Origin: Dictyoglomus thermophilum H-6-12
GTDB lineage: Bacteria > Dictyoglomota > Dictyoglomia > Dictyoglomales > Dictyoglomaceae
Reading direction: 5' to 3'
Length of the DNA: 64,000 nucleotides
NCBI RefSeq assembly: GCF_000020965.1
Contig: NC_011297.1
Coordinates: 820,387 to 884,386 of the forward strand
Part shown: piece by piece, positions 33,509 to 42,929 of the stretch
How the letters are laid out: each line of letters begins with the position of its first letter
How positions within the stretch are numbered: position 1 is the first letter of the stretch
The notes under the pieces: model-generated
Databases searched by the model: none
Told to the model about the DNA's origin: nothing
The model's input: the letters and a program-made list of their open reading frames with translations, nothing else
Translations under genes and position numbers: made by a program

Positions 33509-34051
33509 ATGTCTAGAATAGGGAAAAAGCCAGTTCCAATACCACAAAATGTACAGGTTGAAATAAAAGATGGAAACTGCGTTCTAGTGAAAGGACCTTT
33601 AGGACAGCTTGAAAAAACTTTTAGTCCCTTGCTTACAATTAAAAAGGTAGATAATCAAATTGTTGTAGAAAGACCTAATGATGAGAAATTTGTAAAAGCT
33701 CTTCATGGTTTAACGAGAGCGTTGATTAACAATATGGTTTTAGGAGTAACTCAAGGATTTGAAAAAAGATTAGAATTACAAGGAACAGGGTACAGAGCAA
33801 GAGTTCAAGGTAACAAGCTCATTTTAGAAGTAGGCTTTTCTCATCCTGTAGAATTGGAGATACCGACGGGGCTAACAGTAACAGTTCAAGATAATACAAA
33901 AATAAGTGTTAAAGGGATTGACAAAGAGCTTGTTGGACAATTCGCTGCTATAGTTAGGAGTGTAAGACCTGCAGAACCTTATAAAGGTAAAGGTATAAGG
34001 TATGAAGGTGAGAAGATAAGACAAAAGGCTGGTAAAGCAGGTAAGAAATAG
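33509..34051 (+). CDS. rplF: 50S ribosomal protein L6
   Basis: Sarcin-ricin-loop proximal protein with two related domains, 180 residues. SRIGKKPVPIP begins the protein, GYRARVQGNKLILEVGFSHPV lies in the middle and PAEPYKGKGIRYEGE near the C-terminus is the L6 signature. The C-terminal tail is lysine-rich. Confidence 0.98.
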   Translation: MSRIGKKPVPIPQNVQVEIKDGNCVLVKGPLGQLEKTFSPLLTIKKVDNQIVVERPNDEKFVKALHGLTRALINNMVLGVTQGFEKRLELQGTGYRARVQGNKLILEVGFSHPVELEIPTGLTVTVQDNTKISVKGIDKELVGQFAAIVRSVRPAEPYKGKGIRYEGEKIRQKAGKAGKK

Positions 34052-34066
34052 GAGGTTTGATGGAGT

Positions 34067-34435
34067 ATGATTATAAAAAGGTCGAGGAAAGAGCTTAGAA
34101 AGATAAGACATTTGAGAATTAGAAAAAAAATAATAGGTACTTCAGAAAGACCAAGATTAGCTGTCTATAAGAGCTTAAGATATATATATGCTCAAATTAT
34201 AGATGACACTAAGGGGCATACATTAGTATCAGCTTCCTCTTTAGAGAAAGAAATTAGAAGTCAGTTGAAATCTACTAAGAATATAGAAGCAGCCAAATTA
34301 GTAGGGGAAGTTATAGCTAAAAGAGCTTTAGAAAAGGGTATAAAGAAAGTTGTCTTTGATAGAGGCGGATTTCTTTATCACGGAAAGGTAAAAGCTCTTG
34401 CTGATAGCGCAAGGGCTGCAGGACTCGAATTCTAA
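34067..34435 (+). CDS. rplR: 50S ribosomal protein L18
   Basis: 5S rRNA-binding protein, 122 residues. [34 protein letters not shown] and the closing [25 protein letters not shown] match bacterial L18. The RBS AGGAGG precedes ATG 34067. rpsE starts 16 nt after the stop. Confidence 0.98.
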   Translation: MIIKRSRKELRKIRHLRIRKKIIGTSERPRLAVYKSLRYIYAQIIDDTKGHTLVSASSLEKEIRSQLKSTKNIEAAKLVGEVIAKRALEKGIKKVVFDRGGFLYHGKVKALADSARAAGLEF

Positions 34436-34451
34436 AAAAGGAGGGAAAACC

Positions 34452-34985
34452 TTGAAAGAGTTAGAACCTGTATTAAAGGAAAGAGTTATTGAAATAAGAA
34501 GAGTAGCCAAAGTAGTTGCTGGAGGTAAAAATTTAAGATTTAGAGCCCTTGTAGTTGTAGGAGATGAGCAAGGAACCGTGGGGGTTGGCATAGCAAAGGC
34601 TGCTGAGGTTCCTGATGCTATTAGAAAAGCTATAAGAAAAGCAAAAAAGAATGCTGTTAAGGTGTCTATAAGTAAGGGTACTATTCCTCACGAGGTTGTA
34701 GGCAAATTAGGGGCTTCAAAGATATTACTCAAACCTGCAGCTCCAGGTACAGGTGTGATAGCAGGAGGAGCAGCAAGGGCTGTTTTGGAGCTTGCTGGAA
34801 TTAAAAATGTTTTGGCTAAAGCTCTTGGTTCAACTACTGCTGTGAATCTTGCTCAAGCAACTTTTGAAGCGCTTAAGAAGTTAAGATCTCTTCCTGAAGT
34901 GGCCGAGATGAGGGATAAGAAAATTAATGAAATAATTGGATTAAAAACCGAGGATAGTAAAGGGAATGAGGAGGGAGAAAATTGA
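34452..34985 (+). CDS. rpsE: 30S ribosomal protein S5
   Basis: Decoding-fidelity and mRNA-entry protein. A TTG start at 34452 ([10 protein letters not shown]) follows AAAGGAGGG, giving 177 residues; an upstream ATG at 34398 would lie inside rplR and is rejected. [26 protein letters not shown] and [19 protein letters not shown] are typical. Its stop overlaps rplO directly: rpmD (L30), which usually lies between them, is absent. Confidence 0.96.
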   Translation: MKELEPVLKERVIEIRRVAKVVAGGKNLRFRALVVVGDEQGTVGVGIAKAAEVPDAIRKAIRKAKKNAVKVSISKGTIPHEVVGKLGASKILLKPAAPGTGVIAGGAARAVLELAGIKNVLAKALGSTTAVNLAQATFEALKKLRSLPEVAEMRDKKINEIIGLKTEDSKGNEEGEN

Positions 34986-35428
34986 AACTATTTGAATTGA
35001 GACCAAAATTAGGTTCTAGAAAAAAACCCAAAAGAGTTGGTTGTGGCTATGCAGCTTCTGGTAAGTATGCTGGAAGAGGTATGAGCGGACAAAACGCAAG
35101 AACAGGAGATGGGGTAAGACCAGGCTTTGAGGGTGGTCAAACTCCTCTTACAAGACGTCTTCCAAAGATGGATGGTATTCCAAGAGCTCCGAGAAGAAAG
35201 TATACAGTAGTTAACTTATCTGTATTGGAGAAAAATTTTGAGGCTAACGAAGTGGTAGATCCTAATGTACTTCTGGAAAGAAAAATTATAAAGGATATTG
35301 AATTTGGGGTTAAAATTCTCGGAGATGGTGAGCTTACAAAACCTCTTATTGTAAGAGCTCATGCTTTTTCGGAAAAAGCCCGTGAGAAGATTGAAAGTGT
35401 GGGCGGAAAAGTTGAGGTGATTGAGTAG
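34982..35428 (+). CDS. rplO: 50S ribosomal protein L15
   Basis: Late-assembly large-subunit protein, 148 residues. The glycine-rich N-terminal arm includes [26 protein letters not shown], followed by [14 protein letters not shown]. The start is TTG at 34982, overlapping rpsE by 4 nt, and the stop overlaps the secY GTG by one base. Confidence 0.97.
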   Translation: MKLFELRPKLGSRKKPKRVGCGYAASGKYAGRGMSGQNARTGDGVRPGFEGGQTPLTRRLPKMDGIPRAPRRKYTVVNLSVLEKNFEANEVVDPNVLLERKIIKDIEFGVKILGDGELTKPLIVRAHAFSEKAREKIESVGGKVEVIE

Positions 35429-36687
35429 TGTTTGATACTTTGCTTAGGGCTTTCAGAATACCTGACTTAAGAAAGAAAATATTATTCACTCTTTTTATTT
35501 TTGCCGTATATAGATTGGGAGCTCATATTCCAGTTCCTGGGGTAGATAGAGTAGCATTAGCTAATCTTTTTAGAAGCCAGGGTGCATTAGGATTTTTAGA
35601 TCTGTTTACAGGAGGAGCTCTTGCTCGTTTTTCAATTTTTTCTATGGGAATTATTCCATTTATTAATGCCTCCATTATGATGGAGCTTTTGACTGCTGTA
35701 TTTCCATCTTTGGCTGAGTTGAAGAAAGAAGAAGATGGAAGAAAAAAATTAACAAGATATGCAAGAAATTTATCAGTACTTCTTGCTGCAATAGAGGCCT
35801 TTGGTTTGACCATATTTATGCATAACTTTAAAGTAATCCCAAGCTTAAGTCCATTGTATGTTGTAAGTAGTGTGATAACTCTTACCGCTGGAAGTACTTT
35901 TATTATGTGGCTTGGAGAACAGATATCTCAATATGGTATAGGAAATGGAGTTTCCCTTTTGATCCTAACTTCGATAGTTGCTCGTTTCCCTACTGATCTT
36001 GCAAGGACTTTTGCATTACTTAGTAGAGGGGAAATTGGAGTATTGAATGTAATAGCATTTTTTGCTTTGTTGATTCTTATAATAATCGGGGTTGTGTGGG
36101 AAGAGAGTGCAGAAAGAAGGATCCCGGTACAATACTCAAGAAGAATAGTGGGAAGAAGGGTTTATGGAGGACAGAGTACCTATCTTCCTTTAAAATTGAA
36201 TCAAGCTGGCGTTATTCCAATAATTTTTGCAATAACTATATTAATGGTTCCTCAGACCTTTATTCCAGTAGTTAAAATTGGATGGTTAAAAGCATTTCTT
36301 AGTATTTTTTCTCCTAGTTCTGTCTTATATCCCATAATATATTTCCTTTTAGTTTTGGGTTTCACTTATTTTTATTCATCTATAGTTTTTGATCCTGCTG
36401 ATCTTGCAGAGAACTTTAAAAAGTATGGCGGTTTTATTCCTGGAGTTAGACCAGGAAAGCCAACTGAAGAGTATCTTCAAAGAACTCTGAATCGTTTAAA
36501 CTTTTTTGGTGGAGTATTTCTAGGTATTATTGCTTTACTTCCTACCTTTATTGAAAGAATAACTGGTGTAACGGAATTTCAACTTGGGGGAACAAGTATA
36601 TTAATTATGGTTGGTGTAATACTTGAGACTATAAAAGCCTTGGAAGCTCAAATGATAATGAAAAGTTATGAGGGGTTTTTAAGATGA
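35428..36687 (+). CDS. secY: Protein translocase subunit SecY
   Basis: Channel-forming subunit of the Sec translocon, 419 residues with ten transmembrane helices. PGVDRVAL starts the plug region, GIGNGVSLLI precedes the middle loops, and the basic loop RRIPVQYSRRIVGRRVYGGQSTYLPLKLN carries the SecA/ribosome contact arginines. The start is GTG, coupled to rplO. adk overlaps its end. Confidence 0.98.
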   Translation: MFDTLLRAFRIPDLRKKILFTLFIFAVYRLGAHIPVPGVDRVALANLFRSQGALGFLDLFTGGALARFSIFSMGIIPFINASIMMELLTAVFPSLAELKKEEDGRKKLTRYARNLSVLLAAIEAFGLTIFMHNFKVIPSLSPLYVVSSVITLTAGSTFIMWLGEQISQYGIGNGVSLLILTSIVARFPTDLARTFALLSRGEIGVLNVIAFFALLILIIIGVVWEESAERRIPVQYSRRIVGRRVYGGQSTYLPLKLNQAGVIPIIFAITILMVPQTFIPVVKIGWLKAFLSIFSPSSVLYPIIYFLLVLGFTYFYSSIVFDPADLAENFKKYGGFIPGVRPGKPTEEYLQRTLNRLNFFGGVFLGIIALLPTFIERITGVTEFQLGGTSILIMVGVILETIKALEAQMIMKSYEGFLR

Positions 36688-37331
36688 TGAAGGCAATAAT
36701 ATTTTTAGGACCTCCGGGTGCGGGTAAAGGCACTCATGCAAAAGAAGTAAGTCAGATTTTGAATATTCCTCATATCTCTACAGGAGATATTTTTAGGGAA
36801 CATGTCAAAAATCAAACTGAGTTAGGAATTAAGGTAAAGAGTTACTTAGATTCTGGAAGCTTAGTTCCAGACGAGTTAGTGTGGGAAGTGGTGAAAGATA
36901 GAATAAGTAAAGAAGATTGTAAAAATGGTTTTATTTTGGATGGTTTCCCCAGAACAATACCGCAAGCAGAGATGTTAGAGAAATATTTAAAAGAGAAGAA
37001 TGCGGTGATAAAAGTGATTTATCTTGATGCTTCTGATGAATTAGTGATTAAGAGACTTTCTGCAAGAAGAGTTTGTAAAAATTGTGGAGCTATATATAAT
37101 TTAATATCCATGCCTCCTAAGAAAGATGGCATCTGTGATATATGTGGAGGAGAGTTGTATCAAAGAAGCGATGATAAACCTGAGGTTATAAAACAAAGAT
37201 TAGAAACTTATTATAAGGAAACGCAACCATTGATTGATTATTATAGAAATAAAGGCATCATGTATACTATTAGTGCAGAAAAGGAAAGAGAAGAAGTATT
37301 AAATGAAATTTTAAAGGTGATTAGCGAATGA
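36684..37331 (+). CDS. adk: Adenylate kinase, zinc-LID type
   Basis: Interconverts ATP + AMP and two ADP. The P-loop GPPGAGKGT is at residues 9-17, with DGFPRT for AMP binding. The LID has four cysteines (C131, C134, C151, C154), a structural zinc site typical of Gram-positive and thermophilic enzymes. 215 residues. It overlaps secY and map by 4 nt each. Confidence 0.98.
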   Translation: MMKAIIFLGPPGAGKGTHAKEVSQILNIPHISTGDIFREHVKNQTELGIKVKSYLDSGSLVPDELVWEVVKDRISKEDCKNGFILDGFPRTIPQAEMLEKYLKEKNAVIKVIYLDASDELVIKRLSARRVCKNCGAIYNLISMPPKKDGICDICGGELYQRSDDKPEVIKQRLETYYKETQPLIDYYRNKGIMYTISAEKEREEVLNEILKVISE

Positions 37332-38080
37332 ATGTTCTGCTTAAAAATAATGAAGACATTAAAATAATGGAAAAAGGAGGGAAAATACTAGCAAAAATAT
37401 TCAGCCATATAGAGAAGGAATTGAAAGAGGGTATGAGTACATATGATTTGGCAAGAGTTGCGGAAAAGTTAATGGAGAATTATAATGTTAAACCTGCTTT
37501 CAAAGGATACAGGGGATATCCCGAGGTTATTTGTGTTTCTATTAATGAAGAGATTGTGCACGGTATACCAAGTAAAAATAAATACATAAGATCTGGAGAC
37601 ATAGTCAGTATAGATATAGGGATAGAATATAATGGATTTTTCTTAGATGCGGCAAAAACTTATCCTGTAGGAGAAGTATCTCCTTTAGGATTGAAGTTGA
37701 TTCAGGTTACCGAAGAGGCTTTATGGAGAGGAATCGAAAAAGCGAAAGTTGGTAATAGGCTTTCTGACATTTCTTGGGCAATTCAGGAATATGTAGAAAG
37801 ACATGGATTTAATGTTATTAGAGATTTTGTAGGGCATGGGATAGGTAGAAATTTGCATGAGCCTCCCAATGTTCTAAACTATGGTCCTCCAGGTATGGGA
37901 CCTGTATTAAAAGAGGGATTAGTTATTGCTATCGAACCTATGGTTGTTACAGGTAGTTATGAGGTTAGAATCCTTGAAAATGGATGGACAGCAGTTACAT
38001 TAGATGGTGGATTGGCAGCTCATTTTGAACATACCGTAGCAATAACTCAGAATGGACCTCTGGTATTAACAATGGAATAG
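37328..38080 (+). CDS. map: Methionine aminopeptidase type I
   Basis: Removes N-terminal methionine from nascent proteins. The 250-residue pita-bread enzyme shows the five metal ligands: the two Asp in [19 protein letters not shown], the His in [16 protein letters not shown], and Glu in AIEPMV and FEHTVAIT. No N-terminal zinc-finger extension, so subtype Ia. Standard secY-adk-map order. Confidence 0.98.
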   Translation: MNVLLKNNEDIKIMEKGGKILAKIFSHIEKELKEGMSTYDLARVAEKLMENYNVKPAFKGYRGYPEVICVSINEEIVHGIPSKNKYIRSGDIVSIDIGIEYNGFFLDAAKTYPVGEVSPLGLKLIQVTEEALWRGIEKAKVGNRLSDISWAIQEYVERHGFNVIRDFVGHGIGRNLHEPPNVLNYGPPGMGPVLKEGLVIAIEPMVVTGSYEVRILENGWTAVTLDGGLAAHFEHTVAITQNGPLVLTME

Positions 38081-38096
38081 GAAATTGGAGGGCCAT

Positions 38097-38348
38097 ATGG
38101 ATAAAAAGGATAGAGAGGTAATTGAGGTAACTGGTACTGTAAAAGAGGCCTTGCCAAATGCAACTTTTAAAGTACAATTAGATAATGGTTTAGAAATCTT
38201 AGCTTATATCTCTGGTAAGATGAGGATGAACTTTATAAGAGTAATGCCCGGAGATAGGGTAAAGGTAGAATTGTCAATATATGATCTTACTAAAGGAAGA
38301 ATTATATATAGATATACCAATAAGGAGGGTAATAAGGATGAAGGTTAG
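38097..38348 (+). CDS. infA: Translation initiation factor IF-1
   Basis: OB-fold factor that blocks the A site during initiation. The start at ATG 38097 ([13 protein letters not shown]) follows TTGGAGG; a TTG at 38085 overlaps that site and is not used. It has 83 residues, about ten longer than E. coli IF-1, the extra residues at the C-terminus. [13 protein letters not shown] and [21 protein letters not shown] are diagnostic. Overlaps rpmJ. Confidence 0.97.
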   Translation: MDKKDREVIEVTGTVKEALPNATFKVQLDNGLEILAYISGKMRMNFIRVMPGDRVKVELSIYDLTKGRIIYRYTNKEGNKDEG

Positions 38349-38451
38349 ATCTTCTGTGAAAAAAATATGTGAGAAATGTAAAATAGTAAGAAGAGGCGGT
38401 CGTGTTTTTGTGATATGTGAAAATCCAAGACACAAGCAGAAACAAGGATAG
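38338..38451 (+). CDS. rpmJ: 50S ribosomal protein L36, zinc form
   Basis: A 37-residue protein starting [19 protein letters not shown], with zinc ligands C11, C14, C27 and H32. The ATG lies inside the infA 3' end, 11 nt before its stop completes, with AAGGAGGGT upstream. Order infA-rpmJ-rpsM is universal. Confidence 0.97.
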   Translation: MKVRSSVKKICEKCKIVRRGGRVFVICENPRHKQKQG

Positions 38452-38465
38452 GAGGTGTTTATTTA

Positions 38466-38840
38466 ATGGCACGTATTGCAGGAGTAGACTTACCAAGCAA
38501 TAAAAAGATTGAAATTGCCTTAACATATATATATGGTATAGGGCGTACTACAAGCAAGAAGATTCTTCAGGCTACAGGCGTAGACCCTAATAAGAGGGTT
38601 AAGGATCTTACTGAAGAGGAAATAAGTAAATTGAGGGAAGAGATTGAAAATAATTATAAAGTGGAAGGAGATTTGAGACAAGAGGTTGCAGCAAATATTA
38701 GAAGACTAATTGAAATAGGTTGTTATAGGGGTATAAGACATAAAAGAGGGCTTCCTGTTAGAGGTCAAAGAACTCGTTGTAATGCACGTACTAGAAAAGG
38801 TCCAAGAAAGACAGTAGGTGCTAAGAGGAAGGAAAAATAA
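38466..38840 (+). CDS. rpsM: 30S ribosomal protein S13
   Basis: Head protein that bridges to the 50S. 124 residues starting [25 protein letters not shown], with a helix-two-turn-helix core and the basic C-terminal tail [21 protein letters not shown] that reaches the P-site tRNA. GGAGGTG precedes the ATG. Confidence 0.98.
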   Translation: MARIAGVDLPSNKKIEIALTYIYGIGRTTSKKILQATGVDPNKRVKDLTEEEISKLREEIENNYKVEGDLRQEVAANIRRLIEIGCYRGIRHKRGLPVRGQRTRCNARTRKGPRKTVGAKRKEK

Positions 38841-38870
38841 AAATTAAAATTTAGGAGGGAAGTTGGATAA

Positions 38871-39266
38871 ATGGCTAAGAAGAAAAGAACAAGAGGACCT
38901 AAGAGAGAGAAAAGAATAGTTCCTGTTGGAGTTGCTCATATTAACTCTACTTTTAATAATACTATTGTTACTATAACTGATCCAGAGGGAAATGTATTAA
39001 CTTGGGGAAGTGGTGGAACAGCAGGATTTAAAGGTACAAAAAAGGGTACTCCATTTGCAGCTCAACTTGCAGCTGAGATGGCGGCTAAAAAAGCTATTTC
39101 AGAGTATGGAATGAAAAAAGTTGATGTCTTAGTAAAAGGACCAGGCCCAGGAAGAGAAACTGCTATTAGAGCTTTGCAAGCTGCTGGATTAGAGATATCC
39201 CTTATTAAGGATGTTACACCTATTCCTCATAATGGGTGTCGTCCACCACGTAGAAGAAGAGTGTAG
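38871..39266 (+). CDS. rpsK: 30S ribosomal protein S11
   Basis: Platform protein near the mRNA exit. The 131 residues include [42 protein letters not shown] (starting GSGG here) and the C-terminal [17 protein letters not shown]. All standard. GGAGGG precedes the ATG. Confidence 0.98.
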
Positions 39267-39286
39267 TCTAAAAAGGAGGAGAGACA

Positions 39287-39907
39287 ATGGCAAGGTATAC
39301 AGGACCAGATTGTCGTTTATGTAGAAGAGAGGGTATGAAGTTATTTTTAAAAGGGACAAAGTGTTTTTCAGAAAAATGTCCCTTTGAAAGGAGACCTTTT
39401 GCTCCTGGTCAGCATGGAAGAGCTCAGAGAAAATTGACTGAGTATGGATTGCGATTAAGAGAAAAACAAAGGGCAAAAAGAATATATGGAGTGTTAGAGA
39501 GACAATTTAGAAGATATTTTGAGATAGCCTCAAAAGGTAGAGGTGTTACAGGAGAAAGATTATTGCAACTTTTAGAAACGAGGCTTGATAATGTAGTATA
39601 TAGACTTGGTTGGGCCTTATCTCGAGATCAAGCAAGGCAGCTTGTCTCTCACGGTAAGATAGCTGTGAATGGTAAGAGAGTTAATATACCCTCTTATAAT
39701 TTAAAGCCTGGAGATGTGGTAGAGTTACTTGATAAAGACCTGATTCCTGTTCAGGAAGCTATTTCTGTTTTTGGAAATAAGAATGTTCCTGCTTGGTTAG
39801 AACTAGATAGAGAGAACTTTAGAGGTAGAGTTTTGAGATTGCCAAAGAGAGAAGAAATAGATACTCCTGTCCAGGAACAGCTCATCGTGGAGTTCTATTC
39901 TAGGTAA
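39287..39907 (+). CDS. rpsD: 30S ribosomal protein S4, zinc-binding
   Basis: Primary assembly protein of the 30S body, 206 residues. Four cysteines at C9, C12, C26 and C31 form the zinc site of the C+ type. The S4 RNA-binding domain is seen in [32 protein letters not shown]. Its place between rpsK and rpoA is as in E. coli and Thermotoga but not Bacillus. Confidence 0.98.
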   Translation: MARYTGPDCRLCRREGMKLFLKGTKCFSEKCPFERRPFAPGQHGRAQRKLTEYGLRLREKQRAKRIYGVLERQFRRYFEIASKGRGVTGERLLQLLETRLDNVVYRLGWALSRDQARQLVSHGKIAVNGKRVNIPSYNLKPGDVVELLDKDLIPVQEAISVFGNKNVPAWLELDRENFRGRVLRLPKREEIDTPVQEQLIVEFYSR

Positions 39908-39945
39908 TTTCTGTTTTATTTGGGCAGGGTAAGGAGGTAGATAAT

Positions 39946-40920
39946 TTGATAGAGGAGAATGTAAGAGTTATTGTTGAGAAAAGATCTGAAGATTATGGGC
40001 GTTTTGTGATAGAGCCCTTAGAGAGAGGATATGGATGGACCATAGGGAACGCTCTAAGGAGAATACTACTTTCTTCTATAGAGGGAGCAGCCGTAGTTTC
40101 TGTAAAAATAGATGGTGTAAGACATGAATTGGAAGTACTTCCAGGTCTAAAAGAAGAAATTTTAGAAGTTCTGATGAATTTGAAGAAGCTTGTAGTTAAA
40201 ATAGAAGATAACAACTCTCATATTTTAGAGATTGATACAAGAGGACCGAAAGTAGTAACAGCAGCTGATTTTATAGTTCCATCAAATGTGAAAATAGTTA
40301 ATCCAGATCTTGTAATTGCAACCTTAGTGGAAGACATGCCTTTTCATATGGAAGTAGAAGTGAAAAAAGGAAAGGGCTATGTCAGTGCTGAGGAGAATAA
40401 AGATCAAAATTATCCTATTGGCGTGTTAGTGTTAGATTCTATATTTTCTCCTGTTAAAAAAGTAAGTTATACAGTTGAAAAAACAAGAGTTGGAAGAAGA
40501 ACAGATTTAGATAGGTTGATATTAGAGATATGGACGAATGGGTCTATATCTCCTGAAGAGGCATTCAGAGAAGCCTCAAGGATATTAATGGAATACTTTA
40601 GACTTTTAAATGAAAAAGAATTTCAATTACCTTATGAAGAAGTAAAACCGGAGAATACTTATTTAGAGGAAGAAAAGAAAGGATTGACTCTGGAAGACTT
40701 AGGACTTTCTACTAGAGCCTATAATTCTTTAAGACATGCTGGCATACATACTATTGAGGATCTCTTGTCAAAAACTAGAGAGGAATTAATGAAGATTAAG
40801 AATTTTGGTCAGAAATCTCTTCAAGAATTAGAGGAAAAATTGAGAGAGAAGGGATTAAGCTTAAAGGATGGCGGAAATCCTGATTTGGAGAAAGGAGAGA
40901 GCTTAGATGAGACATCGTAA
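39946..40920 (+). CDS. rpoA: RNA polymerase alpha subunit
   Basis: Assembly subunit of RNA polymerase. The 324 residues include an N-terminal dimerisation domain (EPLERGYGWTIGNALRRILLSSIEGAA) and a C-terminal domain with LTLEDLGLSTRAYNSLRHAGIHTIEDLL, the promoter UP-element and activator contact module. The start is TTG at 39946 after AAGGAGGT. Its end overlaps rplQ by 14 nt. Confidence 0.98.
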   Translation: MIEENVRVIVEKRSEDYGRFVIEPLERGYGWTIGNALRRILLSSIEGAAVVSVKIDGVRHELEVLPGLKEEILEVLMNLKKLVVKIEDNNSHILEIDTRGPKVVTAADFIVPSNVKIVNPDLVIATLVEDMPFHMEVEVKKGKGYVSAEENKDQNYPIGVLVLDSIFSPVKKVSYTVEKTRVGRRTDLDRLILEIWTNGSISPEEAFREASRILMEYFRLLNEKEFQLPYEEVKPENTYLEEEKKGLTLEDLGLSTRAYNSLRHAGIHTIEDLLSKTREELMKIKNFGQKSLQELEEKLREKGLSLKDGGNPDLEKGESLDETS

Positions 40921-41257
40921 AGCATACAGAAAATTAAGTAAACCAACTCCCCAGAGGAAGGCTTTATTAAAAGCTCTTTTGATATCTCTGTTTAAGCACG
41001 GTAAGATAGTTACTACTTTGCCAAGAGCAAAAGAAGTTACAAGAATTGCTGAAAAACTTCTTACTATTGCCAAAGAAGATTCGGTCCATCATAGAAGGTT
41101 AGTGTATGCATGGCTTCAAGATAGAGAGTTGGTTAGAAAAGTTTTTGTAGATATAGCTCCCAAATATAAGGATAGAAATGGTGGATATACTAGAATATTG
41201 AAACTTGGTATGAGAAGAGGAGACGCAGCAGAGCAAGCAGTTATCGAACTTGTGTAA
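40907..41257 (+). CDS. rplQ: 50S ribosomal protein L17
   Basis: Tunnel-exit protein of 116 residues, starting MRHRKAYRKLSKPTPQRKALLKALL. GGYTRILKLGMRRGDAAEQAVIELV ends it in family style. The ATG lies inside rpoA, and its TAA shares one base with the ecfA1 ATG, so the ECF genes are coupled to the alpha operon. Confidence 0.98.
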   Translation: MRHRKAYRKLSKPTPQRKALLKALLISLFKHGKIVTTLPRAKEVTRIAEKLLTIAKEDSVHHRRLVYAWLQDRELVRKVFVDIAPKYKDRNGGYTRILKLGMRRGDAAEQAVIELV

Positions 41258-42075
41258 TGATAGAAATTAAATCTGTGTCTTATGTTTATCAACCTGGTAC
41301 CTCTCAGGAGAAGGTAGCTCTTAGAAATGTTAATTTAGAGATACCTTCTCCTTCTTTTTTTTGCATTGTGGGAGCAAATGGTTCTGGTAAGTCTACTTTT
41401 GCGAGGCTTCTTAATGGGCTTTATACTCCGACTTCTGGAGATGTGATAGTAGATGGTATAAATACTAAGGATGAAGAAAAGATATGGGAGATCAGGAAAA
41501 ACGTAGGTTTAGTTTTTCAAAATCCTGATAACCAAATAATAGGGATGACTGTAGAAGAGGATGTGGCTTTTGGTTGTGAAAATTTGGGGCTTCCCCCAGA
41601 AGAGATTGAAGAAAGAATAGAATTTGCTTTGAGAGCTGTTGGAATGGAAGAGTATAGAAAATACCCACCTTATTTACTTTCGGGAGGCCAAAAACAAAGG
41701 GTTGCTATAGCAGGAATTTTGGCTATGATGCCTAAATACATTGTGCTTGATGAACCCACAACCATGCTTGATCCTAAAGGTAGAAAAGATATAATAAAAA
41801 TCATAAGAAAACTTTACGAAGAGGAAAAAAAGACTATAATTCTAATAACTCATCATATGGAAGAAGTAGTTTGGGCAGAAAAAGTTGTGGTCTTTTTTAA
41901 TGGAGAAATTGTAGATCTGGGTACTCCTAAGGAAATATTTTTAAAAGAAGAAAGGTTAGATGAATGGGGCCTGAATTTACCTATAACTACTAAAATATCA
42001 AAGTGTCTTTCTGAGAGAGGTTTTGACATACCTCATCCTCTACTTACTCCTGAGGAATTGGCTTTATGGCTTTAA
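41257..42075 (+). CDS. ecfA1: ECF transporter energy-coupling ATPase EcfA1
   Basis: One of two ATPases that power vitamin or metal uptake through exchangeable S components. Walker A GANGSGKST is at residues 39-47, the signature LSGGQKQR starts at 141 and Walker B LDEPT ends at 168. QNPDNQIIG is the Q-loop typical of the EcfA1 half. 272 residues. It begins a unit ecfA1-ecfA2-ecfT, each overlapping the next. No S component is in the window. Confidence 0.95.
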   Translation: MIEIKSVSYVYQPGTSQEKVALRNVNLEIPSPSFFCIVGANGSGKSTFARLLNGLYTPTSGDVIVDGINTKDEEKIWEIRKNVGLVFQNPDNQIIGMTVEEDVAFGCENLGLPPEEIEERIEFALRAVGMEEYRKYPPYLLSGGQKQRVAIAGILAMMPKYIVLDEPTTMLDPKGRKDIIKIIRKLYEEEKKTIILITHHMEEVVWAEKVVVFFNGEIVDLGTPKEIFLKEERLDEWGLNLPITTKISKCLSERGFDIPHPLLTPEELALWL

Positions 42076-42929
42076 TTAGTTTAAAGGGTGTTTATTATAC
42101 ATATCTAAAAGACACACCTTTAGAAAAGGAAGCCTTAACCAATGTATCTTTAGATATTGAGCAGGGGGAAAGAATAGGAATTCTTGGAAAGACAGGATCT
42201 GGAAAGTCCACATTAATCCAACTCATAGGAGGTCTTATTTATCCAGTAGTGGGTGAAATATACATAAAAGGAAAAGAAATTAAAAAATGGAACTCAAAAG
42301 AACTTTGTAAGGTTGTAGGAATAGTTTTTCAATATCCAGAGTATCAATTTTTTGCTGAGACAGTTTTTGAGGAAGTTGCCTTTGGACCAAGGAATGTAGG
42401 AGTTCCAGAGGAAAAAATTGAGGATTGTGTAAGGGGTGCACTTGAATCTGTAGGTTTATCTTATGATGAACTTAAAGATAGATCTCCCTTTCATCTCTCT
42501 GGAGGAGAAAAAAGGAGATTAGCTATTGCAAGTATATTGGCTATGGATCCAGAAGTTCTTATCCTTGATGAGCCCACGGCAAATCTTGATCCTAAAGGTA
42601 AGTTTCAGATAATGAATTATATCGATAAATGGATCAGTAAGAATAATAAGACTCTTATTGTGGTTTCTCATGATTTAGATGAAATTGTAAGGTTGGTAAG
42701 AAGAGTAATAGTCCTAAAGGCAGGGAGTTTAGTTTTTGAGGGACTCTCTGAGAAATTATTTATGAATTATAAAAAATTAGAAGAAGCAGATTTGGATTTG
42801 CCAGAAATAATTAAGATTGTAAAAATATTACAAGAAAAGGGATATCCTATAGAGGGTGCATTTACTGTTCAAGAGATTGTGGAAAGAATACTTGCTTACA
42901 AGGGTTATAAGAGCTTATGGAAGTGTTAA
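42066..42929 (+). CDS. ecfA2: ECF transporter energy-coupling ATPase EcfA2
   Basis: Partner ATPase to EcfA1. Walker A GKTGSGKST is at residues 41-49, signature LSGGEKRR from 144 and Walker B LDEPT to 171. The Q-loop QYPEYQFF is the EcfA2 version, which distinguishes it from the upstream gene. 287 residues with a C-terminal extension typical of ECF ATPases. The start lies inside ecfA1, the end inside ecfT. Confidence 0.95.
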   Translation: MALISLKGVYYTYLKDTPLEKEALTNVSLDIEQGERIGILGKTGSGKSTLIQLIGGLIYPVVGEIYIKGKEIKKWNSKELCKVVGIVFQYPEYQFFAETVFEEVAFGPRNVGVPEEKIEDCVRGALESVGLSYDELKDRSPFHLSGGEKRRLAIASILAMDPEVLILDEPTANLDPKGKFQIMNYIDKWISKNNKTLIVVSHDLDEIVRLVRRVIVLKAGSLVFEGLSEKLFMNYKKLEEADLDLPEIIKIVKILQEKGYPIEGAFTVQEIVERILAYKGYKSLWKC

